Shown here in pieces: positions 1-9,732 of a stretch of DNA of 11,850 nt. Source of the DNA: Clavulina sp. PMI_390. Lineage: Eukaryota > Basidiomycota > Agaricomycetes > Cantharellales > Hydnaceae. A model generated the notes under the pieces. The model had not been told where the DNA came from, made no database searches, and worked only from the letters and a program-made list of their open reading frames with translations. The stretch is from positions 1 to 11,850 of the forward strand of contig WIDE01000286.1 in NCBI GenBank assembly GCA_015039315.1, read 5' to 3'. The position numbers and the translations under genes are program-made. Numbering within the stretch: position 1 is the first letter of the stretch; every line of letters starts with the position of its first letter.

Positions 1-2390
1 CCTGCCCTACAATCACAGAGCACAAAGAAGCACATCACATACTAGATGGGATTCAGCCTTTAACAAGTTAAGAGCTGTCAGTGGGGAGGAGTTGATCAGA
101 CTCATGACCTCTAGCCAGTAGAGCAATTGAGTGGTAGACAGCAACTGCTTAATTTTTTCAGCAACCTTGTGCCTAATATGATCCAATGCTACAACATGTG
201 TGGCCCAGAACAGGCAGGCATAAGAAAGAGTTTTTCCAATATGCTCCTCTATCAAGACAGAAAGATTTTCTACCTCTGAGTTAAGCTTGAATGATGTTTT
301 CAGTTGGAAGATGTTGAAATGCAACCCATGCTTTTGATCTTGCATGGCTTGAAAGCACCCTATGGCCATCAGCAAGTTTGCTTCACCAAGGTCAACAGCA
401 TAAGCTTTACTGTTCTCTTTATCTTTCAGAAAGTCAGTGAAAGATGTGTGGAGTGGAATGAGTGGATCAACAAGATTGTGGGTTCCAGCAACCAGAGATG
501 CAAGTTGCCGCACAAGCCTCTGAACCTCCAGCTCAGGGTGTTTGATATTACTTGGCCACTGAGACTGGCACAACTCAGAGTATGATGCCACAGAGAGTGG
601 TTGTTGAGCAACCACTAACATCCCCAAGATCATCTGCAGCAAAGGTGAAGGACTACTCCCAAACTTGTCTGTCAGCACTTTGCTGTAGAGCTGATACAGT
701 CCATGCTCTTGAGAGTCAAGCACCTGGTTCAGCCTCATGTCAGCACTGACTCCAGCTTGACTATCATCTTTGTTGCTGATGTAGAGGCAGGCTGTTGATG
801 CCCACTGAAACGATTCCTCAGATTTGATAGCAAGCTGTGTGAGTTCATTTGCATAGTCTGTGGCTGGGAGCTCAAATGCATCTTTGAGCATATGCTTGAT
901 GTAGGTCATGATATCCTCTTCAGTGGAGGGTTTGGGAATCTGGCTCATATGCAGCATGCACCTATGCTCTGAGCCAGTTCTCAGGGCTCTATGGACATCA
1001 TCTTCAAAGCGGGAGGTGATGAGCACTTGAACATTGGAGGGCAGCAATGCATCTAGTTGAGCAAGCAGTGACAGGGTTTCAGCACGTGCTTTCACAGTTC
1101 CAGCCTCATCAAGAGCATCAATGATGATTACAGCATGATGGGCAGATGGGCAGGCCTCTAGGGACTTGAGCAGTGGGAGTAGGAATGTGTTCAGTTGCTC
1201 TTTGGGACTAAGAGATGTGCGGATCCGTGAATCCACTCCTTTGATAGTCTCCAACAGCACATTGTGGAGATGTTGGCTCTGAGCAGCCAGCTGTAGTGCC
1301 AATGTGCTGAAGAGCTTCTGGGGATTAAGGGCTGCCTGGTTGGCAGTAGAAAACTTGTAGAATCCCCACACAATTGAGGGAGAAAGCCCCCCTAGACTAT
1401 TGGCCACAGATAGTGCAATAGATGATTTCCCAGAACCAGCAACACCACACAGCCATAGCACACTCTGGTCTGGCACAAGTGAGTTGAGGTGTGGAGGAAG
1501 ATTGGGAAGCCTACTTCCACCAGATATCCAGCTCACAATAGCATTGAGGATCTCAGTGCGGGTGCCAGGCAGACACCCAGAATCAGGAGCATGTTGGCGG
1601 TATGCACTGTCAGCTGCCTCAGCATACTGCAGTTCTTGGAAGTACTCCTTGGCAACTAAAGTCCAGGCATGAGGACAAGAATATGATGTCTTTATGGAGT
1701 CAACATACCCAGGTGCTCTACACCTTGAGAAATCTTTCCCAGCTCACTCAGATTGACAGCACTGGTATGCTCTGACAACCTTCTCCGGAGGGATTCTAGC
1801 TCACTAGAGCATCCATCAACATCCTGCTGAAGGTTGGAGAAGTAGTTCTTGAATGCAGAAAACCCTGTGGAAGGGTGTATCATGAACTAATATTACAGGT
1901 ATCAGGCAGATGTTGTGCTTACTCTGGTTATAAACATTGCCGTATTTTTTCAAGATATATCCCCCTTTAACCACCTGATGAAGCACTGCTTGGACTGCTT
2001 TCTGGAGATTGGGATGGATAGGCTCATAGCAAGCCACCAGCTGACAGGTGTCATGCATTTTTGCAACAAGACCCTGCACACTACCATCAAGTGCACTGTT
2101 GGCCTTGATGATCTGCCATGCCACATTGACCACACTCCATGCTGCAGCTGCAATGGGATGGGCCTATAGAGATGCCAGTCCATAAGCCATGTGTTGCAGC
2201 TGTGAAGTGAGGGTAGTGAATGGGACTGCACCTGAGCAAGAACATCTCCAATTTTCATGAATTTTTCCAGCACATCAAGAAGCATGGGAAAGCCATCATT
2301 GAGTGTGGAGGCAGCCCCATAGGCTTGGGTCACAGGGCTGCTGACCTGATCAACTGTGGAGACTAAAGGGTTGGGCTTTGGTGAAGGAAG
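1..2390. other. CpG-depleted tract over the NACHT part of the NLR gene
   Basis: I counted 10 CG dinucleotides in these 2,390 bases (near 509, 811, 1010, 1085, 1220, 1226, 1559, 1598, 1786 and 1941). The following 850 bases contain about 33. Introns 4 to 6 of the NLR are depleted along with the exons, so protein constraint alone does not explain it. TG and CA are common in the tract. The reading frame stays open throughout. The likely cause, inferred, is long-term CpG methylation with deamination. The tract continues off the left edge. Confidence 0.85.
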
Positions 2391-3230
2391 CGATGCAAAG
2401 ATATCCTCAGCCTCATCCACCACTAGTTGTGTGTCCAAAGGAGTGCTGGAGCGCGCAACAGGCTGGGAAAATGTGGTAGCGCTTGGGGAGGCACCCGGCA
2501 CACCTATACGCAATAGCATCTCAATGTTATTATATCATGGTCAAGAAGATGTACAGAGTGTTGAGATGGGAAGGCTTACTACGAGCTTCAGCCTTATCTG
2601 TAGTATCAGTGATATTTGGAACAGGCAGCGCCAAAGCCCCCGCATTCCCAAGGATTGAAGCTCTGAGCAGCAGTTGGCTATCTCCAGCGAGAGGGTGGAG
2701 TGTCATGTCTGAAGAAAGATGGTGAGTTTTGTGATAAGCTGGATCGGCTGCTAGCCGGAAAATCATTACACACCTTCCATCTGGTGATCCTTTGAACAGT
2801 CCAGCGTAAACGTGACCACATCTGTCCATTTGATGTGGGCTCGGTGGTACTGGACTTTAATGGAAAGCTGCTGGGGAAGTCGAGTAAAGAAGCTATTCAA
2901 ACAAAGAGGATTAGAGATCATTGATTGATTTGCCACCTACAATGAATAGACAAACCGTTTGCCTCCTGATGGAGTGGTCCAAACACACTGAAAGCTGTTG
3001 GTATTATTTCCGCTCGGCTTTACTTGCTTGGACTTGATCGTCGATTCTTTCAAAAGATCGGGAGGATTCCATCCTATAGCGAGGCGATACGAGCTGCCTG
3101 GCTTGAGCTGGGGGCCCCGATAGATGGCTTCTGCATTGTTTAATTGTTGGGCGGTGAGATGTTGCTCAGAAAGCGTAGTGACGATCGAGACAGACTCACG
3201 ATCGATTTCAAAGAAATGTTGTTGAGACAT
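43..3230 (-). CDS. C2-like/NACHT NLR (STAND) protein, seven exons visible, 3' end beyond window
   Basis: My model joins exons 3230-2941, 2892-2774, 2708-2580, 2503-2232, 2163-1923, 1864-1709 and 1655-43 on the minus strand: 940 residues, all junctions in phase, introns of 48, 65, 76, 68, 58 and 53 bases. The start ATG at 3230 has an in-frame TAG 15 bases upstream. Residues 1 to about 170 look beta-rich and C2-like (tentative). About 180-250 is a Ser/Thr/Pro-rich linker, and 250-440 is the helical region with AHP and PGTRTEI motifs that precedes NACHT in Agaricomycete NLRs. Walker A is GVAGSGKSS (473-481, Lys479), Walker B is IIIDALDE (579-586), and LITSRFE (614-620) follows. Downstream, PLHTSFTDFL (803-812) and YWLEVMSL (915-922) are family hallmarks. 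A GTATGT donor at 42 ends the last visible exon, so the C-terminal sensor (often WD40 in this family) lies outside. Known of the family: NTP-dependent oligomerising switch in non-self recognition. Its third codon positions are A/T-rich, unlike the genes to the right. Confidence 0.9.
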
Positions 3231-6200
3231 TCTTGACGATATCTAGTCGACGTATTGGCAGTTCTGATGCGCGAGAAAAGTGCTGTCAATGTCGAATCGA
3301 CGGAAGCACAACACAACAAAGCCGACGCGCACGTGGCTAAAAGCAATGGACTTTCTGTTTGTATTTTGGTACTTCTATGGTTTCCCAAACCTGATAGGCG
3401 CATAAACAACATTCTTTACTGATCGCAAGATTGGAGGATGCGGTGCCGCTGCTTGATCACCTCAGACCAGGCTGTTCTGTTTCTGCCGATGGGTTCGGAT
3501 TGAAGATGCTTCTGATTACGATAAACTAACATATCCTCATTATGTCAGTCTAATAGATAACGTATTTTGTAGATAGGAGGTAGAGGAGCAATGATACTCG
3601 CTGAGAGGAACTGACAACAATCAAGAGCTCGTTGATATGGTTGAGCGCCCTTGTCCTTGCCCCCGTCCTACACAGTTACCCTCGGCAGTCGTGGATTCCC
3701 CATCTATCATACTTCTCACCAGAATTTACCCCATAGTGTATGCTATTCCACTAATGTCGTGCACAAAAACCTTCACATCGTACGAGGCGGACAACCTGCT
3801 GCGTGAATACTGCGAAGTGATGAGAATCTATTCAATACGAAGGGAGAGGAGGTTAGCACAACCAGTAAGTCGAGCTTGTTGTGCGGCGCAAGCCGATAAG
3901 AATTAGCGTGGAGGATTTCTTCTCTATTGCATCATGTTCATGAACGGCAGGGACGGGAGTTGGTTGTAGTTCGGCGAGCAGCAAGAGGAGTGCGCGCAGA
4001 GGCGTAGGTGCGAAGAGGCGGTAGAGGTGGGGTAAATTACGGTAGGCTCCACGAGCAGCAGGTGGTACAAAGGCACAAGGAGATACAGCCCTGTCTAACT
4101 AGTGGTTATTGGCAGCAGTCAAGTCACGAATAGTGCAAGAGCGTCGAGGTGTGCTTCGGTGGCCTAGTCCTGCCGGAGCTTTTTGGGGCTAAGGGCTAGT
4201 GTGATATTATTGAACCCAAGCGCCAGCCATCCTGCTGACATAGGAGGCAAGGTTGTGGTTAAGAGACAGTGCCAGCGTGTGAAATTGTGGAGGTGATGAG
4301 TCACGGTCACTAACAACTTGAAGACGGAACACCTGCTCCCTCTCAGCCCCCACCTTTTGATCTCTTGTTCAATCATCACTTATCACTATTCTATGTTCGA
4401 ATTTCACTTTGGAAGAGCATCTTCCTGTCATAAACTATCTCTCGTGTGGAGACGTCGTAAACGGTCATAGGGGCCAAACACATCACCGACCTGTCGTCCT
4501 CTAATTCCTTCCCACTATCGGCATCCATCTCCCCTCTAAAATATCTACCTTCCAGTATTCCTCGAATCCGCGCCTCTTGACTTCTCTGACAACAGCCCAT
4601 CAACTCGGGCCCTACCACATGTCAGGGCTGGGCTTGAGATTCATCGCTGCCTAGCTTGAAACTTTGGAGTATACGAAGAACCTTTCGTCTATTTCTAACC
4701 CATCATTTCAAGGACGTCCAGCCACGTTATAAGGGCCCGAGCACTACACCCCCTATCAGACTCGTAGCTAGCACCATCCTTTCCGCAACAGGCGACAAAT
4801 GCCATAATCGCCGGGAAAAGTGACATTTTGAGAAACCACATTCATACTCCACCGACGCAATCATACGATGACACCCTGTCTTGTTGGTTCACCGCTAACT
4901 AAATGCTATGCGATGAGGTGAGCACAGCAGGGCCGAAGCTATTGATCTGACGTGAAACTCGAAAACAGATGATCGGGTTTTGCCCGATCTTTCTTCTATT
5001 GATCATATGCGACCTCTTCCGGGCCAGGTGGGTAATGGCTGCAATAGCTCCGCCCAAAACATGCTGGTGGCCATGCTGCGAGAGGTACCAAATACAGTGC
5101 TAGAGCATGGTATCCAGGTGGTGATTTGTTGGGAAGAGTAGAATGAGCTCCGCGTATTGTATACTCCCACTTCGGAATATCGTTGAATCGAATGTCCCCT
5201 CCCCGCTTTTATCAATACTGGAAGTCTGGCAACGATGACGCTCACGTCCATGAACTTCCATGAACTCTCACCACTTTACACGGAGCATCATCATCGCGGC
5301 TAGATATGATTCCCCATCTGTATTTGCCTGTCTGCTATCTCATTACAACACAGTCGTGCAACACCTGCGACGTGTCCCAAGGTGGACAGCACGGGTGGGT
5401 CCAGATAAGTCGCTATTTGGTGTATCCTCCAGAACAAATTCAAAGTGAGCGATGCGATCAGGCCTGCGTAAAACATCGATAGGCCATCGCGGGACTTGTA
5501 GCTCAGGGCACGGGCGCCGGCTGCAGTACCGAGAGAATCAGATGTATTCACGCTGGCGCAGAAGAAATAGCAGGCACACTGAGTCGCCGCCCGCGAACCA
5601 TTCATGACTTCTCATATGCATCATGAATCTCACGCAGAATACACCTTTTCATATTCACCACGAGGAGCACAGACTGGGCGGCATTCCATCATGCTGCTGT
5701 AGATCGACCGAATCTATACTCTCATACCTGATCGTTTCGCAAGCGCAGATCAATCTTGAGCTCCGCGTATATTAGTTGTCCATAGTGTTTTAGAGTAACA
5801 AGACGGTTAGGGCTCGGGGGCTCTGACACTAGTGAGTTCGGAGGGAGACAGCTCCGACGGAAGTCATGGCAGATTCTTCGAAGCAAGAATTTGTGACGCC
5901 AGTATCTTCACAGCCTTTGATTACTTTCGATATCAACATGTGTAGGAGCATTAACCTTCCTGAAACCTGTGATCGCTGACACCTAACATACCTGGCCTGG
6001 CAGGCAACGTTGAGCAGACCGTCAATGTAAATGTGTGATGTGGGAGGCGAGGGCGAATACAAACCTAGAGCATGCTATATTGTCGATCCACATTTCGGGC
6101 ACTTGGAAGATCATCCGCATATTTCCCTGTGCGGCTTGCAGAAGGGAGGCTTGGCAGGTGACGGTGACAGATGGTGTTACAACAACGTGACCCAGGGCCT

Positions 6201-6845
6201 GCCATGCCTTCCTCTTGGTTCGGCTTTGGAACTCTACAAGTCCGTCCAACTCTTTCCTGTTTTTCATTCTGCTCCGGGCGTGGGTGGAACTCTGGGCGAG
6301 CTCGTAAAGGGTAGATGCCTTGCCAGGCACCGACAGTCTACGACTGGACGCTGGAGTGAGAAATTGATGGGGCAGCCACCTTGCACTCCATCAATTGTGA
6401 GCCCTCATGATCGAATGTCCCTTCTTGAGGATCCGGCGGCATATTGAGGCGGCTAACATACCCAACCACCTCGTTTCAAATCATGCGCTGGCACGCTGTC
6501 TCTCTTGCCAACCCGATCCACCAGCTCCAAAATGCCTCGCTCCACTTACTATACATATAAAAACAAATTCACTAAATTGTGTTATGTGTTCAAAATCTCA
6601 GCATGTTTCATGTCCAGCTCGGCGTGAGCGATGCTGAGAATTCGTTCGCTCGCATACGCTGGGAGGTTCAATTCAGTCATAGCATCGGTATTCGTGCAAA
6701 ACTAGAGATGAAACCCAGATGCAGAACCTGCGATCATTACCGATAATCAACTCATCTCGTATCTTGAGACTCTCTGCATCCTTTTCTCCTGTCTTCACAA
6801 GTCTGACTATTGCCGGCGCTCTGGAGGTAGGAAGGCCTGCGAAGT
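3231..6845. other. Long intergenic stretch, no supported gene
   Basis: This is the divergent spacer between the NLR (leftward) and the first DUF302 gene (rightward). CpG content is ordinary. Several open frames of 60 to 138 codons exist on both strands, such as 6031-6447 plus and 6022-6330 minus, but they overlap each other, match no family I recognise, and are about what chance gives in DNA of this composition. I see no terminal inverted repeats, target-site duplications, transposase or reverse-transcriptase motifs, and no tRNA. The proximal 200 bases upstream of 3230 should contain the NLR promoter, but I find no clear TATA box. Decayed genes or a non-coding RNA cannot be excluded. Confidence 0.5.
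4971..4989. repeat. Perfect 7-bp inverted repeat with 5-base loop
   Basis: The arms GATCGGG and CCCGATC enclose TTTTG, and a pyrimidine run follows. It resembles a bacterial intrinsic terminator, but it lies in a gene-free part of a fungal window, so it is probably fortuitous. Confidence 0.5.
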
Positions 6846-6852
6846 ACTTATA
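6846..6852 (+). promoter_or_regulatory. TATA-like element of the first DUF302 gene
   Basis: ACTTATA lies 95 bases upstream of the start ATG at 6941. The same heptamer lies 91 bases before the ATG of the paralogue, although the surrounding upstream DNA has diverged. The leader from about 6880 to 6940 is pyrimidine-rich, as is common in well-expressed fungal genes. Confidence 0.5.
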
Positions 6853-6940
6853 CCACCCTTGAGAGGGCCATATCGAACCATCCTGCCCTCCCCTCATCAT
6901 CTTTTCCCGCTCCGCATCGAAACACACCTCTCCCATCATC

Positions 6941-7751
6941 ATGGTCAAGATCTCCTCGTTTGTCACGGCTTTCCTTGCTGTCCTCTCCCCTGCTCTTGCA
7001 TCTACTGCTCGAGTGCATTCGAAGCGAGGCGGTTAGTATCCTTCTTATCTCTTTCTATGATTCATCGCCGTCCTGACCACCATGATGCACGATCTTCCCC
7101 TCTCACCAGTGTCACAGGTTCAGAGCTTTACGGGTCAACGCTTCACCATCAACACCACCATGCTATTCGACGCAGTCGATGCAGGAATTGGTGCCGGGAT
7201 CGGGTCTGCTAGCTGGACAGGGTGCACACTCTATGGTGCCGCGCAACCGACCGTTAACACCGCTATGATGACTGGCAACCTCACAATGTTTGAGAACGCT
7301 GTGTCAACAATTGTGGGGACCAACAACTTCATGTACGTAAAATTACTCTTTCTAAGGACTCCTTTCATGTCCTCACGCCGCACTCTTTTGACACGCGTCT
7401 CATAGGACGTTTGACATGATCGACTTCGCCAAGTTCCTTCCTCTATTCTTCCCGGGCCAACCTCTTCCCAGAGCAAGAACTTACATCATTGGTAACCCCA
7501 TCGTTGCTGAGACAATGCTCAAGTACGACCTCCTCACTGGCCTGCACATACCCGTCCGTATCGCCCTTGTCGAGACACTGGATGCGTCGGGAAGCCCCGC
7601 GGGAACAGTAGTAGTGTGGGATGTGCCCAGCTCGCTCATCAATATCGGTGCACTACCTGCGGACACAGAGGCGAGCCTAAAGTCAGCGGCGGTGCAGGTA
7701 GATGCGAACGTTGAGAATTTGGTCCGCAATGTGACTGGCGTTTGGGATTGA
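6941..7751 (+). CDS. Secreted DUF302-like protein, paralogue A
   Basis: Exons 6941-7031, 7110-7332 and 7406-7751 give 219 residues; the introns are 78 and 73 bases. Residues 1-20 form a signal peptide ending in the AXA-type site ALA. A nine-residue propeptide then ends in Lys28-Arg29, a likely Kex2 site, and intron 1 falls in codon 30. From about residue 106 the sequence matches the DUF302 (TT1751-like) pattern: IDFAK, then IIGNP (132-136), then GLHIPVRIALVE and an aliphatic C-terminal helix region. The 31-105 segment is not part of that core as I know it. It holds the only mature-chain cysteine, in WTGC. N-glycosylation sequons are at Asn45, Asn87 and Asn213. The biochemical role of DUF302 proteins in fungi is unknown to me. 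Codons are rich in third-position C, which suggests good expression. The paralogue at 8864 has identical exon lengths. The start is fixed by the signal peptide and homology to the paralogue. Confidence 0.85.
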
Positions 7752-8772
7752 AGTTCTGGGGACGTTTCATGATGCCTTGAGGGCAGCCCGCGGAGTCTGG
7801 GATCGCTTCCATATCGGCATCATACTATTCAACTCGGGGGTTATCAATTGGTAAACTCTCCATGCCTGCGGCTGTTTCGTTAGATGTAATTCATACTTGA
7901 TACCATGTGGTGATACCTTGCACTGGGTTGGTGGTGGCAGAGCAGTTCCCACGGTCATTCACCCACTTCCTCTTCCTTACGCCACGATCAATCGCCTCAC
8001 GCCTCCAGTGGAAGTAGGCTCCTTAGAAGCTCCAGCGCCCAAAATTCACCGCTGGTTCCTGGCTATTATGCCACGATGTCAAGCGCGCCTGTCACTTTGC
8101 TCGCTGATTCATCCCACGACTCCTACAACATCCTCGTCCTTCTTGGTTCCGCCTTGAAGTGCCTCGACATCAAATGCATGATCTCTCAACGAAAATCATA
8201 TTGGCTGAATAAGAGTTCCCCGATCATCCTCATCATCAACATTGGTCTCAAGTGAAAAGCTCCTATTCGCCAAGCATTGTCCCAGCCACCGAGCGCTCGA
8301 CAAGCCGCCATTTGTATAATCGAAATACAGTCGTCCGTGGATCCGGTATCGCATGAAGCTGCCGCTCCTTGCTCCGAGTCCCCGCCCTTCCTTGTGTTGA
8401 CAGGATGTCACCAACTCCAGGTATGCTTTTGCTGGCAGAGGCCACGACTGTCGTATCTCACTCACGCGTAACTTCTGGTCGCTTGGCCCGAACGGTCGTA
8501 CGTTTAGCAGAAGTAGAGTATCCTCTCTAGCCATGAACTCTATTCATGCTGCGACGTCCATCTGGAAACCCCCAACAGGCTCTCGATGCCGACTTATTGA
8601 AGCGATAAGGTGGGCACTCCCAGAAGAAATGAAACCCAGGACTGGATTTCATCAATTTATCATCACCGAGTAGTAGTTCATTGCAACCTCGAGGGTGATT
8701 CTCACCAAGCCCCATTCATCGTTAGGTTTTAGTCATCTCTGGCGCTATCAGAGCGGCGTGGACCCACATGAT
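7752..8772. other. Spacer between the tandem DUF302 genes
   Basis: About 1 kb holds the 3' UTR of copy A and the promoter of copy B. I see no duplicated remnant of either gene and no recognisable coding exon. A 59-codon plus-strand frame at 8076-8255 and a 112-codon minus-strand frame at 8196-8534 overlap each other and are unrecognised. No canonical AATAAA follows the stop of copy A. Confidence 0.5.
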
Positions 8773-8779
8773 ACTTATA
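8773..8779 (+). promoter_or_regulatory. TATA-like element of the second DUF302 gene
   Basis: ACTTATA lies 91 bases upstream of the ATG at 8864, matching the element and spacing found before paralogue A. A CT-rich leader follows (8815-8862). Confidence 0.5.
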
Positions 8780-8863
8780 GCCTCTCCCAGTGACCCCACG
8801 CAGAACAGGGCGCTACCCTTCTTCTCCCTCACCTCTGCACACCTCGACGTATAGTCCTCGATT

Positions 8864-9732
8864 ATGGTTCAGCTGTCCGCTTTTGTGGCCGCTCTCGTCG
8901 TCCTTTCCTCGCCCGCTCTTGCATCTCCTCTCGGAGCCCACTCTAAGCGAGGTGGTGAGTACCTCGTCTTCTCTCCCTTCTTTGAGCAGGCTGATAACTC
9001 TGCGCCCGATCATTTCCGTCGCCCCGAACCCATGTCAGCCTCTGAGACCCAATTCTTCCTGGGTGCCCGGAAGACAATCAACACCCCTGTACTCTTCGAC
9101 ACCGTCAACGCGAGAATTAGTGCTGGTGTTGGGCTCGCGTATTGGACGGGGTGTACTGTCTATGGCGCTGCACAGCCTGCCGTCAACACTGCGATGATGA
9201 CTGGCAATCTGACTATGTTCGAGAACGCCGTCTCAACGGTTGTCGGGACTAATAACTTCATGTGTGTGCTCTTCTGCTAGATCACGTCAATCGCTCATCA
9301 ATATGCTGACCCTATTACGTCTGTGACCTATCCCATAAATCAACATCACTCCGTAAACCCTTCACTGTTCTTCACTCACTTCATAGGACGTTTGATGAGA
9401 TTGATTTCGCTAAGCCTCTCGGCCTCTGGTTCCCTGGGAAGCCCATCCCCAAGGCCAAGACATATATAATCGGGAATCCCATCGTCGCAGAGACAATGCT
9501 CGTTTACGACCTCCTGACCGGTCTCCATGTGCCCACACGTATCGCCCTCGTCGAAATACTCGACGCTTCAGGGAACTCCACCGGCACCACCGTGGTATGG
9601 GATGTACCCAGCACGCTGATGAATATCGGTGCACTACCGCTGAAGACAGAGGCGAGTCTGCTGCGAGCGACGCTGCAATTGGATTCCAACGTTGAGAACT
9701 TGGTTCGCAATGCGACTGGGATTTGGGACTGA
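8864..9732 (+). CDS. Secreted DUF302-like protein, paralogue B
   Basis: Exons 8864-8954, 9039-9261 and 9387-9732 have lengths of 91, 223 and 346 bases, identical to paralogue A, and encode 219 residues. The introns are 84 and 125 bases. The signal peptide ends at ALA (18-20) and the Kex2-type Lys28-Arg29 is kept. By hand count 159 of 219 residues match copy A: about 57% in the signal/propeptide exon and about 75% in the other two. IIGNP is at 132-136, the single mature cysteine is in WTGC, and sequons are at Asn87, Asn168 and Asn213. Intron 1 has a strong GTGAGT donor and a CTGATAAC branch-like site. It is a multiple of three bases and free of in-frame stops, so the unspliced frame also reads through. 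I prefer the spliced form because it restores collinearity with copy A. The gene is probably an old tandem duplicate, and its function is unknown. Confidence 0.85.

Noticed and set aside
304..585. Plus-strand open frame of 93 codons
   Set aside because: It is the antisense shadow of the NACHT exon, starts with TTG, and has no family features.
3486..3498. GGGTTCGGATTGA, resembling a tRNA B-box
   Set aside because: The upstream 60 bases cannot form D and anticodon arms, so it is a chance match.
3637..3906. Plus-strand open frame followed by a GTAAGT donor at 3865
   Set aside because: The only nearby in-phase acceptor gives a 42-base intron and a short tail that soon stops; there is no recognisable domain.
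4394..4404. GTTCGAATTTC, resembling a tRNA B-box
   Set aside because: No A-box, cloverleaf stems or T-run at the proper distances.
4391..4618. 75-codon minus-strand frame of plausible composition
   Set aside because: It begins with GTG rather than ATG, is isolated, and matches nothing I know.
5300..5605. 101-codon minus-strand frame with a short hydrophobic stretch
   Set aside because: Single weak hydrophobic segment, no homology, and no promoter or splice support.
6022..6330. 102-codon minus-strand open frame, possibly with a 54-base in-frame intron ending at the CACAG near 6128
   Set aside because: Codon choice looks mildly gene-like and splice sites can be proposed, but I find no start, end or homology to anchor a gene.
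6031..6447. 138-codon plus-strand open frame in the long spacer
   Set aside because: It overlaps another open frame on the opposite strand, resembles no known protein, and one frame of this length is roughly expected by chance in 12 kb read in six frames.
8076..8255. 59-codon ATG-initiated plus-strand frame between the DUF302 genes
   Set aside because: Short, unrecognised, and overlapped by a minus-strand frame; nothing independent supports translation.
8196..8534. 112-codon ATG-initiated minus-strand frame
   Set aside because: No recognisable motif, no promoter element, and a length compatible with chance.
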